A stretch of DNA of 64,000 nucleotides from Beaufortia kweichowensis (lineage: Eukaryota > Chordata > Actinopteri > Cypriniformes > Gastromyzontidae). Position numbers and translations under genes: made by a program. Every line of letters starts with the position of its first letter. The stretch's first letter is position 1. The stretch spans positions 298,501-362,500 of the forward strand of contig CM032794.1 of the NCBI GenBank assembly GCA_019155185.1, read 5' to 3'. Under the pieces are notes generated by a model. It was not told the origin of the DNA and ran no database searches. It worked only from the letters and a program-made list of their open reading frames with translations. This document shows, piece by piece, positions 32,495 to 50,689 of the stretch.

Positions 32495-35362
32495 TTAGAG
32501 AAAGAAACTGAAGAAATCCAGCTTCTTTTCTTCTGCTTGTATGTCGTCACAGAAAGACGGAGGATTCAACTGCTCGGGGTCTTCAATCCCTGTCACAGCA
32601 TTAAAATAACTGAAAGAAAAGTCAGATGGGTTTTTTTAATGTTTTACATTTCTGTGGTTTTTTCTAGCTTTATTAAATTAAAAGATCCTTGAGGAACCAT
32701 TTGGGGTTTGCTTAAAGGATCCCATGAGTTTCTGCAAAGACTGTTAATGGTTTCTCAGAGAACTGCTCTTTGTCCTCCTGACGGTTCCACCAGTGTGGAG
32801 AACCTCAAAGATCTTTTCATTTGTACAGTGAAACACACACGCTCACCTGGTGACAATCCAGCCCATCTGTGTCGTGTAGTATAATGTTGAGACGGGGATA
32901 CAGCCGAATTCTGTAACTGTAGCCAAATATTTACCTGCAGATACACAAATACACCAGAACTTCATTTCCACATGATTTCACAGAACTGAAGATTTCTCAT
33001 CATGAACAGATAAAACACAACTCTCATTTCACTCCTGCACTTTACTCCACATCTGTTCATCTTATTCTCTCTTATATGGGTAGTGGACAAATAAAAAAAC
33101 CACTTAAATATTATACAAACATATAGAGAGATTTATTTTCATTGCTGGAGTTACAAATAGGATGAAAAAGATCTTAATTGTTGGAGGTTTTTTCTCATTT
33201 TTTTGACACAGACGTTTGTCCACTACCCAAACACAGATTCCTCACAGAAAAATCATTTTGGATTCCCAATTAAAAGAACTATTTCTTTCATAATCTGATG
33301 AACTTCTTTCCACTACAATGATTCTTAAATGTTTATGTTCTGTACTACTCAACAAATAACATTTAAGGAACATTTAGCATTTTTTATATAAATAAATAAA
33401 AAAACGTTAAGTGTTAAAATTGAATTATTGTTATTATCATTATTTATGTTTGCTTGTTTGTTGGAAGCTTCAGGTTTTTTCAGGTTGGAAACTGCAGGTT
33501 AATTCACAATCGTTCAACAAATAACCTTTCATGTTTGAAATATTTCCTGTTTGCACTTTATCCTTTTGCTTTCTCTGGAAAGCGGCTTTGAAACGGCGCT
33601 ACATTGTAAAAGAGAAATGAAATAAGTTTGTTGACATTTGTCAGATCATGTAAATATACAGCGATTGACAATAAAGCTGTACTGTATAATTAACCAAATC
33701 AAATCTACATTTAATCTAATGTCAACACTGATTAGTAATGACCTTATAATGTCATCCTGCTGGAAACTTTAAAAGCTCAATAATGCTGATATTAAAAATA
33801 GAAAAAAACACAAAAGGAGTACTTGATCAGTAACAGAAAAGCTGGAAATAACAGAGAATTTAAACATGATGATTCACAAACATTGAGTTTGTGTGTAGTT
33901 TGTTTATTTGTTTATTTTACTAGTTCTTAAAGGAAAGAAGGTTTTTCTTCCTACAGGACACAGAAAATCACCATCAAGCTGTTACTATTCATGCCTGACA
34001 TACTGGACCGCATAAAGAAAATGTATTTTTTGTCAGATCTGCTGCTTTTTTCCTTTTTCCTACAAACTCTAAAAACAACAAACATTTTGGTGACAAAAAA
34101 AACACCATTAAGCTGCATTTAAATCTCAAGACGTTTGATATAAACACAACAATCTAGACATGAAAACCAAAGTTGACTAGGGAATTCATAAGGTGATCAG
34201 AAAGCCTGTAGAAATTGAGTTAATGTTGATCATGTGACGTCACCTTGAGTCTCAGGTATGACACCCGTCCAGGTGTTGACCAGGAGACCTTCACCCGGTG
34301 CTGAGGAACCGCCCAGAATCACCTGTGACAGCAGCGAGGCGTTTCCAGGAATCTCTGAAGGGTGGAAAGTTGAGTTGAGGAAATTCTTCTGACACGTCTG
34401 GTTCCTGCTGTTGATGGTGTAAACCACACGCTAAAAAAGTCAAGAAGAAATCTTTCACATTACAATACAGTCATAATAAAGCGTGTCGACTCTGTGGCTG
34501 ATTGAGTTAGTGATGTACAGTAGCAGTCTGAAATCTTTTCATCTGAAAGGGTATATTTTAAAGTTTGAAATGACTCAAATATATGACAAAAATGTAATAG
34601 TGCCAACATTAATATCTTCCATCAGAAAACTACAATTTTATTTAAGAGTACTGTAAAAGTGCTCAAAATGCATAAAAATCAACCAATAAGTTCAGCGTAG
34701 ATAGAAATTATCTTAAAAAGTTTCTTAGGCTGAGACCTCAAGAAACTGGACGATAAAATCATGTCAAGAGTTTGATTTTACAAATGATTGACATATAAAT
34801 GACAGGTGTCATTTGTGCAGAAAGAACAAAACTCCATCTGAATTCAGATCAGTGAAGAAAGATCTGTGTGTGTGTGTGTGTGTGTTTGTGTGTTACCTGC
34901 CGGAAGAGGAACAACATATTCAGATGGAATGATTTGCTTTCAGCTTTTACAAATTCCCATAAATGGATGCGCTGGCCAAAAGCATCATAGAGATATTTGG
35001 CAAAGACCAAGTCCTGACCGTCTTTAGCACTCTGAGAGAAAAAACACATGTGAGCTCTGTTTCCATCGTACAGAATACTGATTGATATTTATGACTGTTT
35101 ATTGTTTATTTCTATACATGACTGTTTAAAGTCAAGTCTGTATGGAGTAATGAGAGAATTCACCACAGCCATTTCTCCAGAGAGCAACGGAGGAGAACCT
35201 GTCATTACAAACACAAGAACAAAACATGATTAAACCTTCAAGAAATAATGATCAGCTAGAATAATGATCACACAGATACTCACGACATGGATGAGGCTTC
35301 TGGCAAAAACACTGTCCTGACAGCAAAACCAACAGAACAAAACCAAGAAGAGAATTCATCAT
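32495..35362 (-). CDS. epdl: Ependymin-family secreted glycoprotein
   Basis: Six exons on the minus strand: 35362-35284 (start MMNSLLGFVLLVLLSGQCFC, a clear signal peptide), 35198-35164, 35031-34897, 34430-34244, 32934-32847, 32609-32495 (TAA). Phases join without a break, giving about 212 residues, the family's usual size. Family hallmarks: SPPLLSGEM; FAKYLYDAFGQRIHL; NQTCQKNFL with an N-glycosylation site; ASLLSQVILGGSS..GEGLLVNTW; TVTEFGCIPVS; and a C-terminal NPPSFC. Ependymins are secreted, calcium-binding extracellular proteins of the ependymin-related fold. Teleosts have several copies, and which one this is cannot be decided by eye. It runs tail-to-tail with dctn1 (stop codons 1.05 kb apart). 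A minus-strand AATAAA lies at 32309-32314. Confidence 0.9.
32690..32840. repeat. Teleost interspersed repeat beside ependymin exon
   Basis: 'gaggaaccatttggggttt' and 'ggttccaccagtgtggaga' resemble a dispersed block also seen around 2868-2985 (aggttcttcacactggcag, gttccgccagtgttacga). It ends within 10 bp of the ependymin exon at 32847. Boundaries are approximate. Confidence 0.4.
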
Positions 35363-35450
35363 TTACAGCCAACACAACACAAACACCTGTCAGAAACCTT
35401 CAACAGATCTGTGTATGAATACAACTCTCAACACACACACTTCCTTATCA

Positions 35451-35573
35451 TCAGCTCACTTTATCATTGGCTGGATTTATTATCAGCTCACTTTATCATT
35501 GGCTGGATTTATTCATCAGCTCACTTTATCATTGGCTGGATTTATTATCAGCTCACTTTATCATTGGCTGGAT
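35451..35573 (-). promoter_or_regulatory. 32-bp tandem repeat carrying CCAAT boxes upstream of ependymin-family gene
   Basis: 3.8 copies of a 32-33 bp unit occur at 35451-35482, 35483-35515, 35516-35547 and 35548-35573. On the gene's strand each contains ccagccaatgataaagtgag, that is a CCAAT box next to a GATA motif. The array starts 89 bp upstream of the ATG, so it is in or beside the core promoter. Regulation by it is inferred. Confidence 0.55.
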
Positions 35574-36179
35574 ATTCTAAAAGCAACACTAACAGAGAAG
35601 CATGTTTAATCTCTGAACATTTAAAACAATGAATATAAATATATAGAGATATATTTAAAAAATGATCATTTCATAAACTAGAACTATATCTGCAACAGGA
35701 GAAATATTGTATATCTGTTGTTATGAACATGTGGAATGAAGTTCTTCTGGTTTCAGTTATATGACACATCTGTGATGTCACCGTCATATGACTCTGAGAA
35801 AAACAAAAGAGGGAAATGAAACTTCAATGTGACCCTGATGTTTGTGATTCATTATAGACCAACACAGATGTAAACAGCACTGGTCCAGAAGCACTTCCTG
35901 TTTCAGTTTTCTGTATTTCACATATGTAAATTAAATTAAATCTTAAAGATGTTTGTTAAACAAGTCAGTTGTAAATGTTCTGTTGATTGTATTTTGTTCT
36001 GACATTTGTGTAGTGTTAAAAACTGAGACAGGAAGTGCTTTTCTTGCGAAATGGTCTATAATGACACAAGATTTATCAAAAAGGTTTTCTGTGCTCATGA
36101 TACTCTATCTCACTTACTTTTATCATGAGAAAAATAATATTACATTATATTATTTTATTATTTGGCCAATTCCAGCACT

Positions 36180-36575
36180 ATGGACATTTTCAGTCAAAAC
36201 GTGAAATAAAAATTCTCACAGAATGTGTTTATTATCAATATATTGAATCATGTGTTTATATTTGACTAAAGTCCTGTTGATAGAGTCCAGACATCAGAAA
36301 AATATCAGTCTATACACGAGTTATCTATTTAAAAAATAGAAATATACGTTAAATAAACATGTTTCTGAGAGTCAAACATATTTTGTTGGATTTCTGTGAA
36401 TTAAAATACACAAATCAGAAGCAATAAAACCCAACAAATGAAGAAGAGATGACTCTTGAAAGAACATCAAATAGTTATTTTATTGTAATGTTCATGTGTT
36501 CATTTATGAGGAATATGAACTGTTGTGAATGTGATAATTCTGAAAACACACTTTATCTGACTATAAAAATCACGA
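36180..36575 (-). repeat. Dispersed ~400-bp repeat R, copy 2 (inverted)
   Basis: This is the reverse complement of the block at 20735-21137 and 37465-37860. Shared landmarks include agagatgactctt and cagtctatacacgagttatc. It contains a minus-strand AATAAA (36479-36484) downstream of the alpk1 stop, so the repeat may supply the alpk1 poly(A) signal (inference). Confidence 0.75.
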
Positions 36576-36736
36576 TTTAAACAGAAAAAACTTTTGAAAG
36601 ACAGAAAAGGAAACAGAAGTAAGTGTTAGTATTTAATGAAAGTGATGCGTCTTTAGTTGATTTTTAAAGATTCAGCTGTTCTGCTCAAAATCACTCAAGC
36701 AGCAGCAAATGTTTCAGCTTACAGAACACAAGCATC

Positions 36737-42588
<5,852 letters not shown>

Positions 42589-42924
42589 TCTACACATGCG
42601 CACAAGAAGACAACATTCAGTCGTGTAGTTTTAGCTATAGCCTCCACTTTAATGATACTGCAGCCTCCAAACACAACCAAATTAACCAAATTAACCAACC
42701 GTTTTATTACAGTAAGACTGTTAACACCATCGTTTTACTCCAGATATCATGTTATAAGAGAAAGAAACAGAAACGGTAACACTGTGTCTACCTTTGCGAG
42801 TCAAAGAATCCGCCTTTAATTCCTCCTGATGTTTCAGATGATTGTGATGATATAATTCACCTACTTTGTAGTTATAAATGTTTACTGTCATTGAAGAAGT
42901 TACTGTAACGTTTGTTTTTTGGCT

Positions 42925-42975
42925 TCCGCCTTGACGTCACCTGACGTCAGAGGGTCTCAGGCTTAGCCAATCCCT
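42925..42975. promoter_or_regulatory. Paired CRE sites with CCAAT box
   Basis: Two perfect TGACGTCA palindromes at 42932-42939 and 42942-42949 (10-bp spacing) are followed by gccaatc at about 42964-42970, in a CpG-richer stretch. It lies 340 bp upstream of the alpk1 ATG on that gene's strand and 250 bp upstream of the tRNA gene. It is probably the alpk1 promoter or the promoter of an unseen plus-strand transcript. CRE and CCAAT are established transcription-factor sites; use here is inferred. Confidence 0.5.
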
Positions 42976-43196
42976 GCGTCGCGTGAGACTTCCGCCCTGA
43001 AGTAAAACGACATACAGTTAAAAACGGACACCGCAGAATAAACATGTACATTAGAGCGGTTTTCTTCTTTCTACGATCTTTCTTTCTTTCTAAACAATTT
43101 AATACACGTGACACATGACAATCTAGCGGAAGAGCGCTGTTTCGGCCGTTGGCGCGTGCACAGTGATCAGTGTAATATTCAGTCATATCAACAGGT

Positions 43197-43287
43197 GGCT
43201 CCGTGGCGCAATGGATAGCGCATTGGACTTCTAGGCACGTCTAGCGATGTGATTCAAAGGTTGTGGGTTCGAGTCCCACCGGAGTCG
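43197..43287 (+). tRNA. tRNA-Arg(TCT) with 18-nt intron
   Basis: The gene has a 7-bp acceptor stem (ggctccg / cggagtc), D arm with A box tggcgcaatgg, anticodon TCT at 43230-43232, and T arm with B box ggttcgagtcc. The intron at 43234-43251 lies one base 3' of the anticodon, the canonical position. The spliced tRNA is 73 nt. A T-run at about 43290-43296 fits Pol III termination. Confidence 0.93.
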
Positions 43288-43674
43288 CACTTTTTTTCTC
43301 TTCATGTTGCTGTAAATTGATCAATTTACAATAAATTCAATTCCCATATATATATTTATGTATAATCTTGATGTGCTTATTTAATCTTGGTAAACCTCTG
43401 TTTATAATATATCTGTAAATAATCTTAACATGAAGCACAATCTCTATCCTGCACTTTACTGCATTATGGCACTTCTGGTTAGACCGAACTGCAGTTCAGT
43501 GTAATGACAATAAATCTGAATAAATAGCTTTTGTGTGCGGACAGTAGAGAGTCTCAAACTTAAACCAACATGTGTTCAATTATAAAATGATGCAGCAACA
43601 ATTCTTTCGGTTGATTATTTTTGTTTTGTTTGAATTTTTGCATTTGTATTTACTATGACAAGATTACAGATTTA

Positions 43675-44190
43675 TTATGAGAAGCGTGAGAATCTAAACT
43701 CGTAATATTTCGAGAATAAAATCGTAATTTTGTAAACGTGTTTGAAGTTATGTAGTAAAACAATCTGATTTGTAAAGAAGTTGCCAAATTCAGTACACAG
43801 CTTTTCAATAAATCACAGCTACTGGTAAACTGATAACGAGCAAGTATTGTTAAGTGTTTTCCCACAGTAAACCATTATAAAGAAAACCCTCAGTGAGATT
43901 TAATAGACCACAACTCAGTTCACACTTTGTTATTATTATTATTATTATTATTGTTATACAATATTACTGTTGAGCTCATTCTGAGTTCAGTGAAGGGAAC
44001 GAGCCATGACCCATATATAAATATAGCCATTAGAAACATCAGCCTAACCTGGTTACTAATCAATCCCATAATAAAACTATTGTTCATTTTGTAATGGCTG
44101 GGCTCATCTACTTTCCTCCTAATGCTTGAAATATTGAATTTATTCTCGAAATATTTCGACCCTAATCTCGTAGCTGCTTTTTATTATTAT
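43675..44190. repeat. Degenerate relative of the foldback-type element
   Basis: The left end has ctcgtaatatttcgagaata and the right end has ttattctcgaaatatttcg followed by ctaatctcgtagctgc. These are one or two 22-bp-type units in inverted orientation, the same motif that forms the long arms at 59.7-61.7 kb. Interior unrelated. Confidence 0.45.
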
Positions 44191-44669
44191 TATCGTCTGT
44201 CGTAAGAATTAACGCAAGATGACATAAGTGTTGCAGCATTCAGACAAGCAGATTATACTGTCAAAATATTTGTATAATAGTGATAAATGTTACACAAATA
44301 CATTTTGTTTCTTATGCAAAAGCTCAGGAAAGTGTGACTAACACAGCCCTGCAAAACATCCATCGAACACATGAACACGGAGTCAAAGCGAATCAAAGCG
44401 AGTGTTGAAGGTTCAGATCTGAATTACACGATTGTCTCCATTCAAAATCACTTCGTTTGTTTCTCAGTGTTTTCTTATCGTCAGATAGTTGATTCGCATC
44501 TTCTCTCGTCAGTGTTGTGTGGAAACGATCTGAGGTGAACTCGTCTTGTTGTTTTTCTTCAGTGGTCTCCTGTTCCACACATTTACATTACATTTGTAAA
44601 ACTGACATGACGAATGACAGACATACAGATCTGTGATGGGCAGCGATGTGACCGGAAGTCTAATATTTG

Positions 44670-44720
44670 TAAGTCGCTTTGGATAAAAGCGTCAGCTAAA
44701 TGCCTACATGTAAATGTAAG
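44670..44720 (+). repeat. SINE 3'-tail fragment
   Basis: 'gtaagtcgctttggataaaa' followed by 'gcgtcagctaaatg' and 'catgtaaatgtaa' is the tail of the tRNA-derived SINE seen at 16.6 kb, in plus orientation and without the head. Confidence 0.6.
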
Positions 44721-45706
44721 TCTGACGTCAGTAAATCAAACACCGCAGATCTGCGCGTGACATTTCAGTTCTTCATCATTCTGTATAAAATCTTTTTCTC
44801 ATGTTCTTTTATTCTCAGAATTCCTATTTGACTAAAGAGGCTCATATTGCAAGTAAAGTTGAAATGTAAATCAGTCTCTGTCTCTTACATACCAAACAAC
44901 ATGGTTTTGCATAAAATCTGATCGCTCTTTATGCAAGTGAACAATATCTATAGAGACTCAGAAGAAGTGCATTTCATAAGAAGGCAGCGGACGCGTGTGA
45001 AACACTCTCAATCTTTATTCTCGCAGGTAAAATATAATCGGTTGTGACCATGTTGGTTTTAATAGGGATGATGTTTTTTCTTTAACTCTCTAAACGGTTG
45101 ATAGGACTAAACAGCAGAATATTCTAGTGAACATCTAAGATCCTGCTGGTGGAAAATGTTTGTGTCAGTTCTCTCAAACTATTTGATTTAGAGGCACATT
45201 TTAAACAGTGTGATTGATCCAGAGGCAAATGTTATTGCTCAGATGTTTCTCTTTTGAGATCTCATTTCATTTTTATTTGTTTCACTGAAGTATCAACTTA
45301 GTCTCAGGAGAAATAGAAAAACAGAAACAAATCAAACAATTGCTAAACCACAGTGTAAACGTATGGGAGTGTAAATGAGGTAAAATAATCTGGATTTGGG
45401 TAAATTTTGATGTTCATATTGAAATCTTCAATAATATTGACTTTTGATGTAAGACTTCACATATCTGAGTTCAGTTTGTGTCGTTGTTGAGATTTCTGAC
45501 TCTTTTCCTCAGGAGAAATATCCGAGACACACATGAGACTTAAACAAAATCTTATTGATGTCTAGAAGAAATAGCTGAGATATTAAAGAGATTCCATCTG
45601 TGTTTTTCTCTTATGAGATGTACTGTTCTTGTAAGATTTGTAAGACCTCTAATTATGCCTGATGTGATTGATATATTTCAGCAATCAAACCAGTAAAGCA
45701 GAAGAG

Positions 45707-47170
45707 ATGATGTTGAATCTGATTCAAATCCAGATTCTGCTGGGTGAGTAATAGCATTCCTTCATATTCGAGGCTGACGAGAACTTTCTGTTGAATACTG
45801 TTACTGTAAACAGGAATGATGTGGAAGATGTGGTGCGCTCCACGTGGCTTTATTCTGATCCACGAGCAGAAGATCTGGCAGGAGGCTCAGACGTACTGCA
45901 GGGAAAAACATCTGGACCTGGCCACCGTTCAAAGCGATGAAGATCGCTCTTTGATCCAGGAGGTGGTGGAGCAGAACGTAGTTTTCAACTCTTCTGCCTG
46001 GATCGGGCTGTACGGCGGTCAGAGCACTTGGCATTGGTCTATTCACAATGAGCCCATAAGTTTTCAGAGATGGGAATCGTGGGAGCCGGACATGGGCAAA
46101 ACACAAGAGGCTTGTGCATTTCTAACCTCAATGGGAAGATGGGGTGACGTGAACTGCGTTATACAAAAAAATGTTCTTTGCTTCAATGGTAAGAAATGAT
46201 CTGCGTATTTGGTGATTTCATGGTGATTGCTGGTGTATTCTGTATTTCAATGCGTTTCATTTAAATTTATTTCATTTTTCACTCTTCAACAAGTTTTCGG
46301 TTCTCTGCAACTCAATATTAAATGTCTAGTTTTGTAAAGTTTCTCTAATTTGTTTGATTTCCATGAGAACACACGTGTTTTACAGGTTGATCTTCAGTGT
46401 ACTTTGTCTGTACTGATCATGACTATAACTCCTTACAGAAAACACCCTCACTAAACTTCATTTAATCAGAACCAGACTGAGCTGGCGTGACGCTCGACAG
46501 CACTGCAGAAGATATCACACTGATTTGGTCAAGATAACAGATTCTTTAATGAACACAGCCCTAGCACTTCTCCTTTCTGCCAGTTTCGAAGGAGACGCCT
46601 GGATCGGCTTGTCCAAGAACACGTGGCTGTGGTCCGACCGCACTGTCGTGACGTTGGCATCTATGAGATGGATTGACACGCAGCCTGATCATCTTGATGG
46701 GAGTGAATCGTGCGGATACGTCCGTGCAGACGGAGCGATCGGCGATGACGTGTGCTCGGTTCCACGTCCGTTCTTCTGCAGTGAGATCTCTTATTTCTTC
46801 TTCAGTCTTTAGATCAGATGATGCGTAATGAATGTCAACTTTTGTAAACTTTGTATTTTCTTTATAAGCCCAAATCAGAAAACAGCAAACATTGAGAGTG
46901 GCCGTGAAAGCGGATGATAATCTGACAGATGTTACAGTGATGACGGCTGTAGAAGAGACGGTGAGTTCATTGACGTCTGAATGAGCGGCACACACACAAT
47001 ATATCGATCTAAAACACTGATCAATGATCAAATCTGATCTCTAGATAAATCAGATCCTCTCTGAGAAGGCGATGGACGCCGAATCCAATGTAACATTGAG
47101 AGTGTATTCAGAAAAGATCCTCCCTGATGTCACAGAAGATGATGTCACGACAGATCCATGTGAAGAGTGA
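45707..47170 (+). CDS. Secreted-type protein with two C-type lectin domains, copy 1
   Basis: Five exons: 45707-45743 (start MMLNLIQIQILLG), 45814-46188, 46439-46780, 46869-46960, 47045-47170 (TGA). Phases agree, giving 323 residues. The hydrophobic start continues into exon 2 (MMWKMWCAP). Each of exons 2 and 3 encodes one C-type lectin-like domain: domain 1 has the WIGLYGG core, an EPD triplet where EPN/QPD sits, and WGD before the last cysteines. Domain 2 has AWIGLS and QPD but IGDD instead of WND. Exons 4-5 encode a short acidic module (RVAVKADDNLTDV.. to CEE) also found in copy 2. I see no transmembrane segment after the signal. Carbohydrate binding is possible but unproven. Poly(A) signal AATAAA at 47505-47510. 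It belongs to the expanded teleost mannose-receptor-like lectin families. Confidence 0.8.
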
Positions 47171-49509
47171 CACAAAATGATCAACATCAGCAGAGATGAA
47201 GCTTCACATCGCTTAACATCTCATTCATACATGTGCGATTCTAACTTACATCCTAACATTTTTGTACAGTTGAGATAATGCTGAAATGCACAATATTAAC
47301 ACATGAACAACAACATTTTAACATCTTTAAAGGTTCTATTCTAGATACACATGTTAGATTTATTTTTAGACAAATGTACCAATGCTTATGTCTGCAATTA
47401 AGATTCTTTTTAATAAGATAACATTTTACTGTCATTATAATGCAAAGATATATAGGCTTTTCTTTTATTCTATTTTATTCTGTATGCAATAATCATTCAT
47501 TAGAAATAAAGATCCAAAACGGAAATCCTTCAAATATCATGTCCATTTTCATAATGAAAGATCAATTCCTCTAGTAGTTTAAAACTTTGATCATGTTTTA
47601 GGAAATATAGTTAGATTGCTTTTATTTATGTTAGTAACTGTGGCCCTTCTGTGTCTCTATGTCTGATGTTTGGTATAAATGCATCATGTAAGCTGATCAG
47701 ATAGGGGGGAAGTAACAAGTGTCTACAAATGATTCACAAGACTGGACGTCAGGCTTTCACAAGGTGTCCCAATAAAACAAACATGTGAATATGTACTAAC
47801 GTGCTTGTTTGAGTAAAGCATTGTTAACCAGATATACAACCTGTGACAAATGCAGAGCTTCTTGACAATTTAATTTGTGTATTTCTGCAGGCGTCAGATT
47901 GAGATAACCATATATTTACTAACATGTTCAAGTGCACAGAACAAACCTCAGTCACACTTCTGTCCAATAAAAGAGCTATTTATTCTAACGCTTATGAAGA
48001 GGCTCAAATAAGAAACACTATTGGCACAGGAAAAATACTTGTAATTAAAAAATGTTTTTAATGTTTTATTGTATAATGTAACAAAGCTCTGAAATAAACG
48101 ATGAGATCGCTTCACATGCCTTTAATCATCATTTCTACATGTTTTGTGGTATGTTGAATATCGGGAAAAAAGAAAAAATCTCAGCAGTGACAAAGTCAAA
48201 CCAACAGCAGTGTGAAATGACACAAGATGCATGAAAGATTATTTCATCAAATATTCATTTTGGAACTTTCTGCAATTCATTTACTATGCAGCAGAACGAA
48301 CGCGCACCTCAGGTTTTACATATTCAAAGTGCTGTTTCGCTGTCCTGACCACAACACTGGATCCTTCCAGAAAACAACAATTACATACATCAGCAACTGA
48401 CCTTTGCAGAAAACAGATCACGTCAAACAACATCTGACCCAAATCAACAAACACTGAAACATTGACATCACAGTCATGTCGAGTTCATGATAAAAGCACA
48501 CGTGAACACTTGAAAAGCATCACACCTGACCTGCTCATAATCTGACTTCACAGCATGTTCATTCACCTGTTACTGCCATCTGCTGATGAAAACCATGAAG
48601 AGCATCTGTTGGGTGTGTCCACAGCTGGTTCAGTACGGAGAGCAGAGGCGCTTCTGGGGGTTCAGTGTCCGAAAGCTCGTATTAATCCAGGCACAGCATA
48701 CAGTCACAATACTGTCAACAAATGTTATGTTCTTGCTTTTACATGGGAGTAATATTAAAAGAAATGTGTGTAAAGGAGGTGATGGAGGAGGTTTCCATAT
48801 GTCTATACGCGCATCTGTACCACCTAACCCTAACCTGTACCGTATTCTCATCTGGTTTCAATGGTGTGCTGCTTCTTTCTGATTCCGTAGTGTTCGGTGA
48901 CATTTTCTAAAGTGAAAAACATTGTAACATTGTAATTTTATAGGTAAATAAAACTGTGCTGTGGGCAGCGTTTGTTAAGTAACTACGTTAAAATATAGAT
49001 CTATACATTTAAACAACAGTTTTACTTACTTTTTTATGATGCAATTATGTACATATTAATACAAATATCTCACAACAGTAATAGAAGAAATAGAGAAAGG
49101 GTATACAGAGAAGATGTTTTGTTTTTTATGCCAGGGATAAAAAACAAAACAAAACAAACAACAACAAAAAAGCTACAACATTTAATGATGTTTCTAATAT
49201 TTTGCAAAGTAGTACCATATTGTTTAATTTCTTTTTCTTTACATGAATGCGATATTTTCCAAGTAATACAATTAGTTGCGTTTGAATCAATGGTATCTTG
49301 TACAAAATAATATAACATCATATATTTCTATTTGTATTAATGTTTTAAACATCCTAGAAATGAAGTTAGAGACATCTACCCAAAATAATCTTGAAAGAAA
49401 AGATCACAAGTGTTTTCTAAATCCAGTTTACACCGTTCAAATAAATCTTTAACAGGGTAAATTCTGTGTAATAGCCTATTTTAAAAGATAGCCTACCTCT
49501 CTTACTTTA

Positions 49510-49803
49510 TTAGTTTGACTTTTTTCCGTGTCGTGTCATCGCTGCAAGCCACGCCCTAAACTGAGTCCCAAAACCATCCGTTCCCCCTGGCTGGAAAAGC
49601 ACAGGTTTAACCCAGCCTGGAATCACTCCTGCATAATAAATAGAAGAATTAAGCCGTACTGGGTCGGATTGTCCTTCCAGTATCTGTGACTGGACAAACG
49701 ACCCATCAGAAGAGCCACAGCTGTCATGAGCCCGTCCAATATTAGATGTGTTTGACTTCATGAAGCGCTGCGGATTCAATCTGACTATAATATCAGAATC
49801 CAA
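49510..49803 (-). other. 97-codon ORF of unknown nature
   Basis: It is balanced in composition and of normal protein complexity (contains RLNPQRFMKSNTSNIGRAHD and a GGTDGFGTQFRAWL stretch), unlike nearby AT-rich noise. I recognise no family. No convincing splice partner exons were found around it, so it may be a processed-gene remnant, a transposon piece or chance. Confidence 0.25.
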
Positions 49804-50689
49804 CAGCCTATATTGTCAATCCATGCTTATCAAAGCTGTGATATAAAGTATTAACACATCTTAGTATTTATAATTGTTGCAGTGACATTATTCACACAGC
49901 AATTTGAGACATGACAAAGAAATTGACAAAACGTTCATGTTACATTTTACTTTGCTTACAGAACCCATGTTTTCTCTGAGAAACAAAATTATATCCTTAA
50001 ACTTTTGATTATGTAATATTCATTAAACAAAAGTTACATGTAAAAATATCATATATTAGCCCACACATCGCACCAATCATAATTCAAGATTAAGCACTTA
50101 ACACGGTCTATACAGATTACAGATTACTCCATTAACATTACATTACATTAGGTTTAATTTAATGTTACACAACCTCGCTGTTAAATGAGTGATTTTTGTT
50201 GTACACTCTAAAAAATAAAACATTGGTTCAAACACGTTTTCCACATTAGCCATTGGGAGAATTTTAATTCAAAGCAATATTTTGAGTTGATCCAACATAA
50301 TGTTACAGACCTCTAAGTTGAACTTAAAATTGTCAACATGAATGCAACTATTTAAGTTGATGTTTTGTTGAATATCAGTAGTAATGTAACTGTTGTCTCT
50401 AATTTACATAGGCTATTCTTTCAATACATGTTCTCTAATGCAGACTCACATTAGTGTACATCAAAATTTCCTGTATTTAAGAAAAAACACTTTTACCAGT
50501 CCACGAAACAAACACAATGACAGTCACAAGAAAAAACAGTCCTAAAAATTTGTATTTCTATTCCAAATGAAAGGTGCAAGAGCGCGTAAAGACCACACGG
50601 AAAGCAAAATACATAAACATTTTGTATCCATGTTAGGCCTAAACTTTATTTGTATATAAATAAATAAATAAAATTCTGCTGCCTCATGT

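Larger units (their letters stand above)
43288..45706. other. Intergenic between tRNA-Arg and first lectin gene
   Basis: It contains a degenerate element with single foldback-type units at its ends (about 43675-44190), a SINE tail at about 44670-44720, and a 61-codon minus-strand ORF at 44393-44578 of uncertain meaning. No promoter could be assigned with confidence. Confidence 0.5.

Noticed and set aside
48780..48850. cctaaccctaacc telomere-like motif
   Set aside because: Only two short copies; not a telomeric array.
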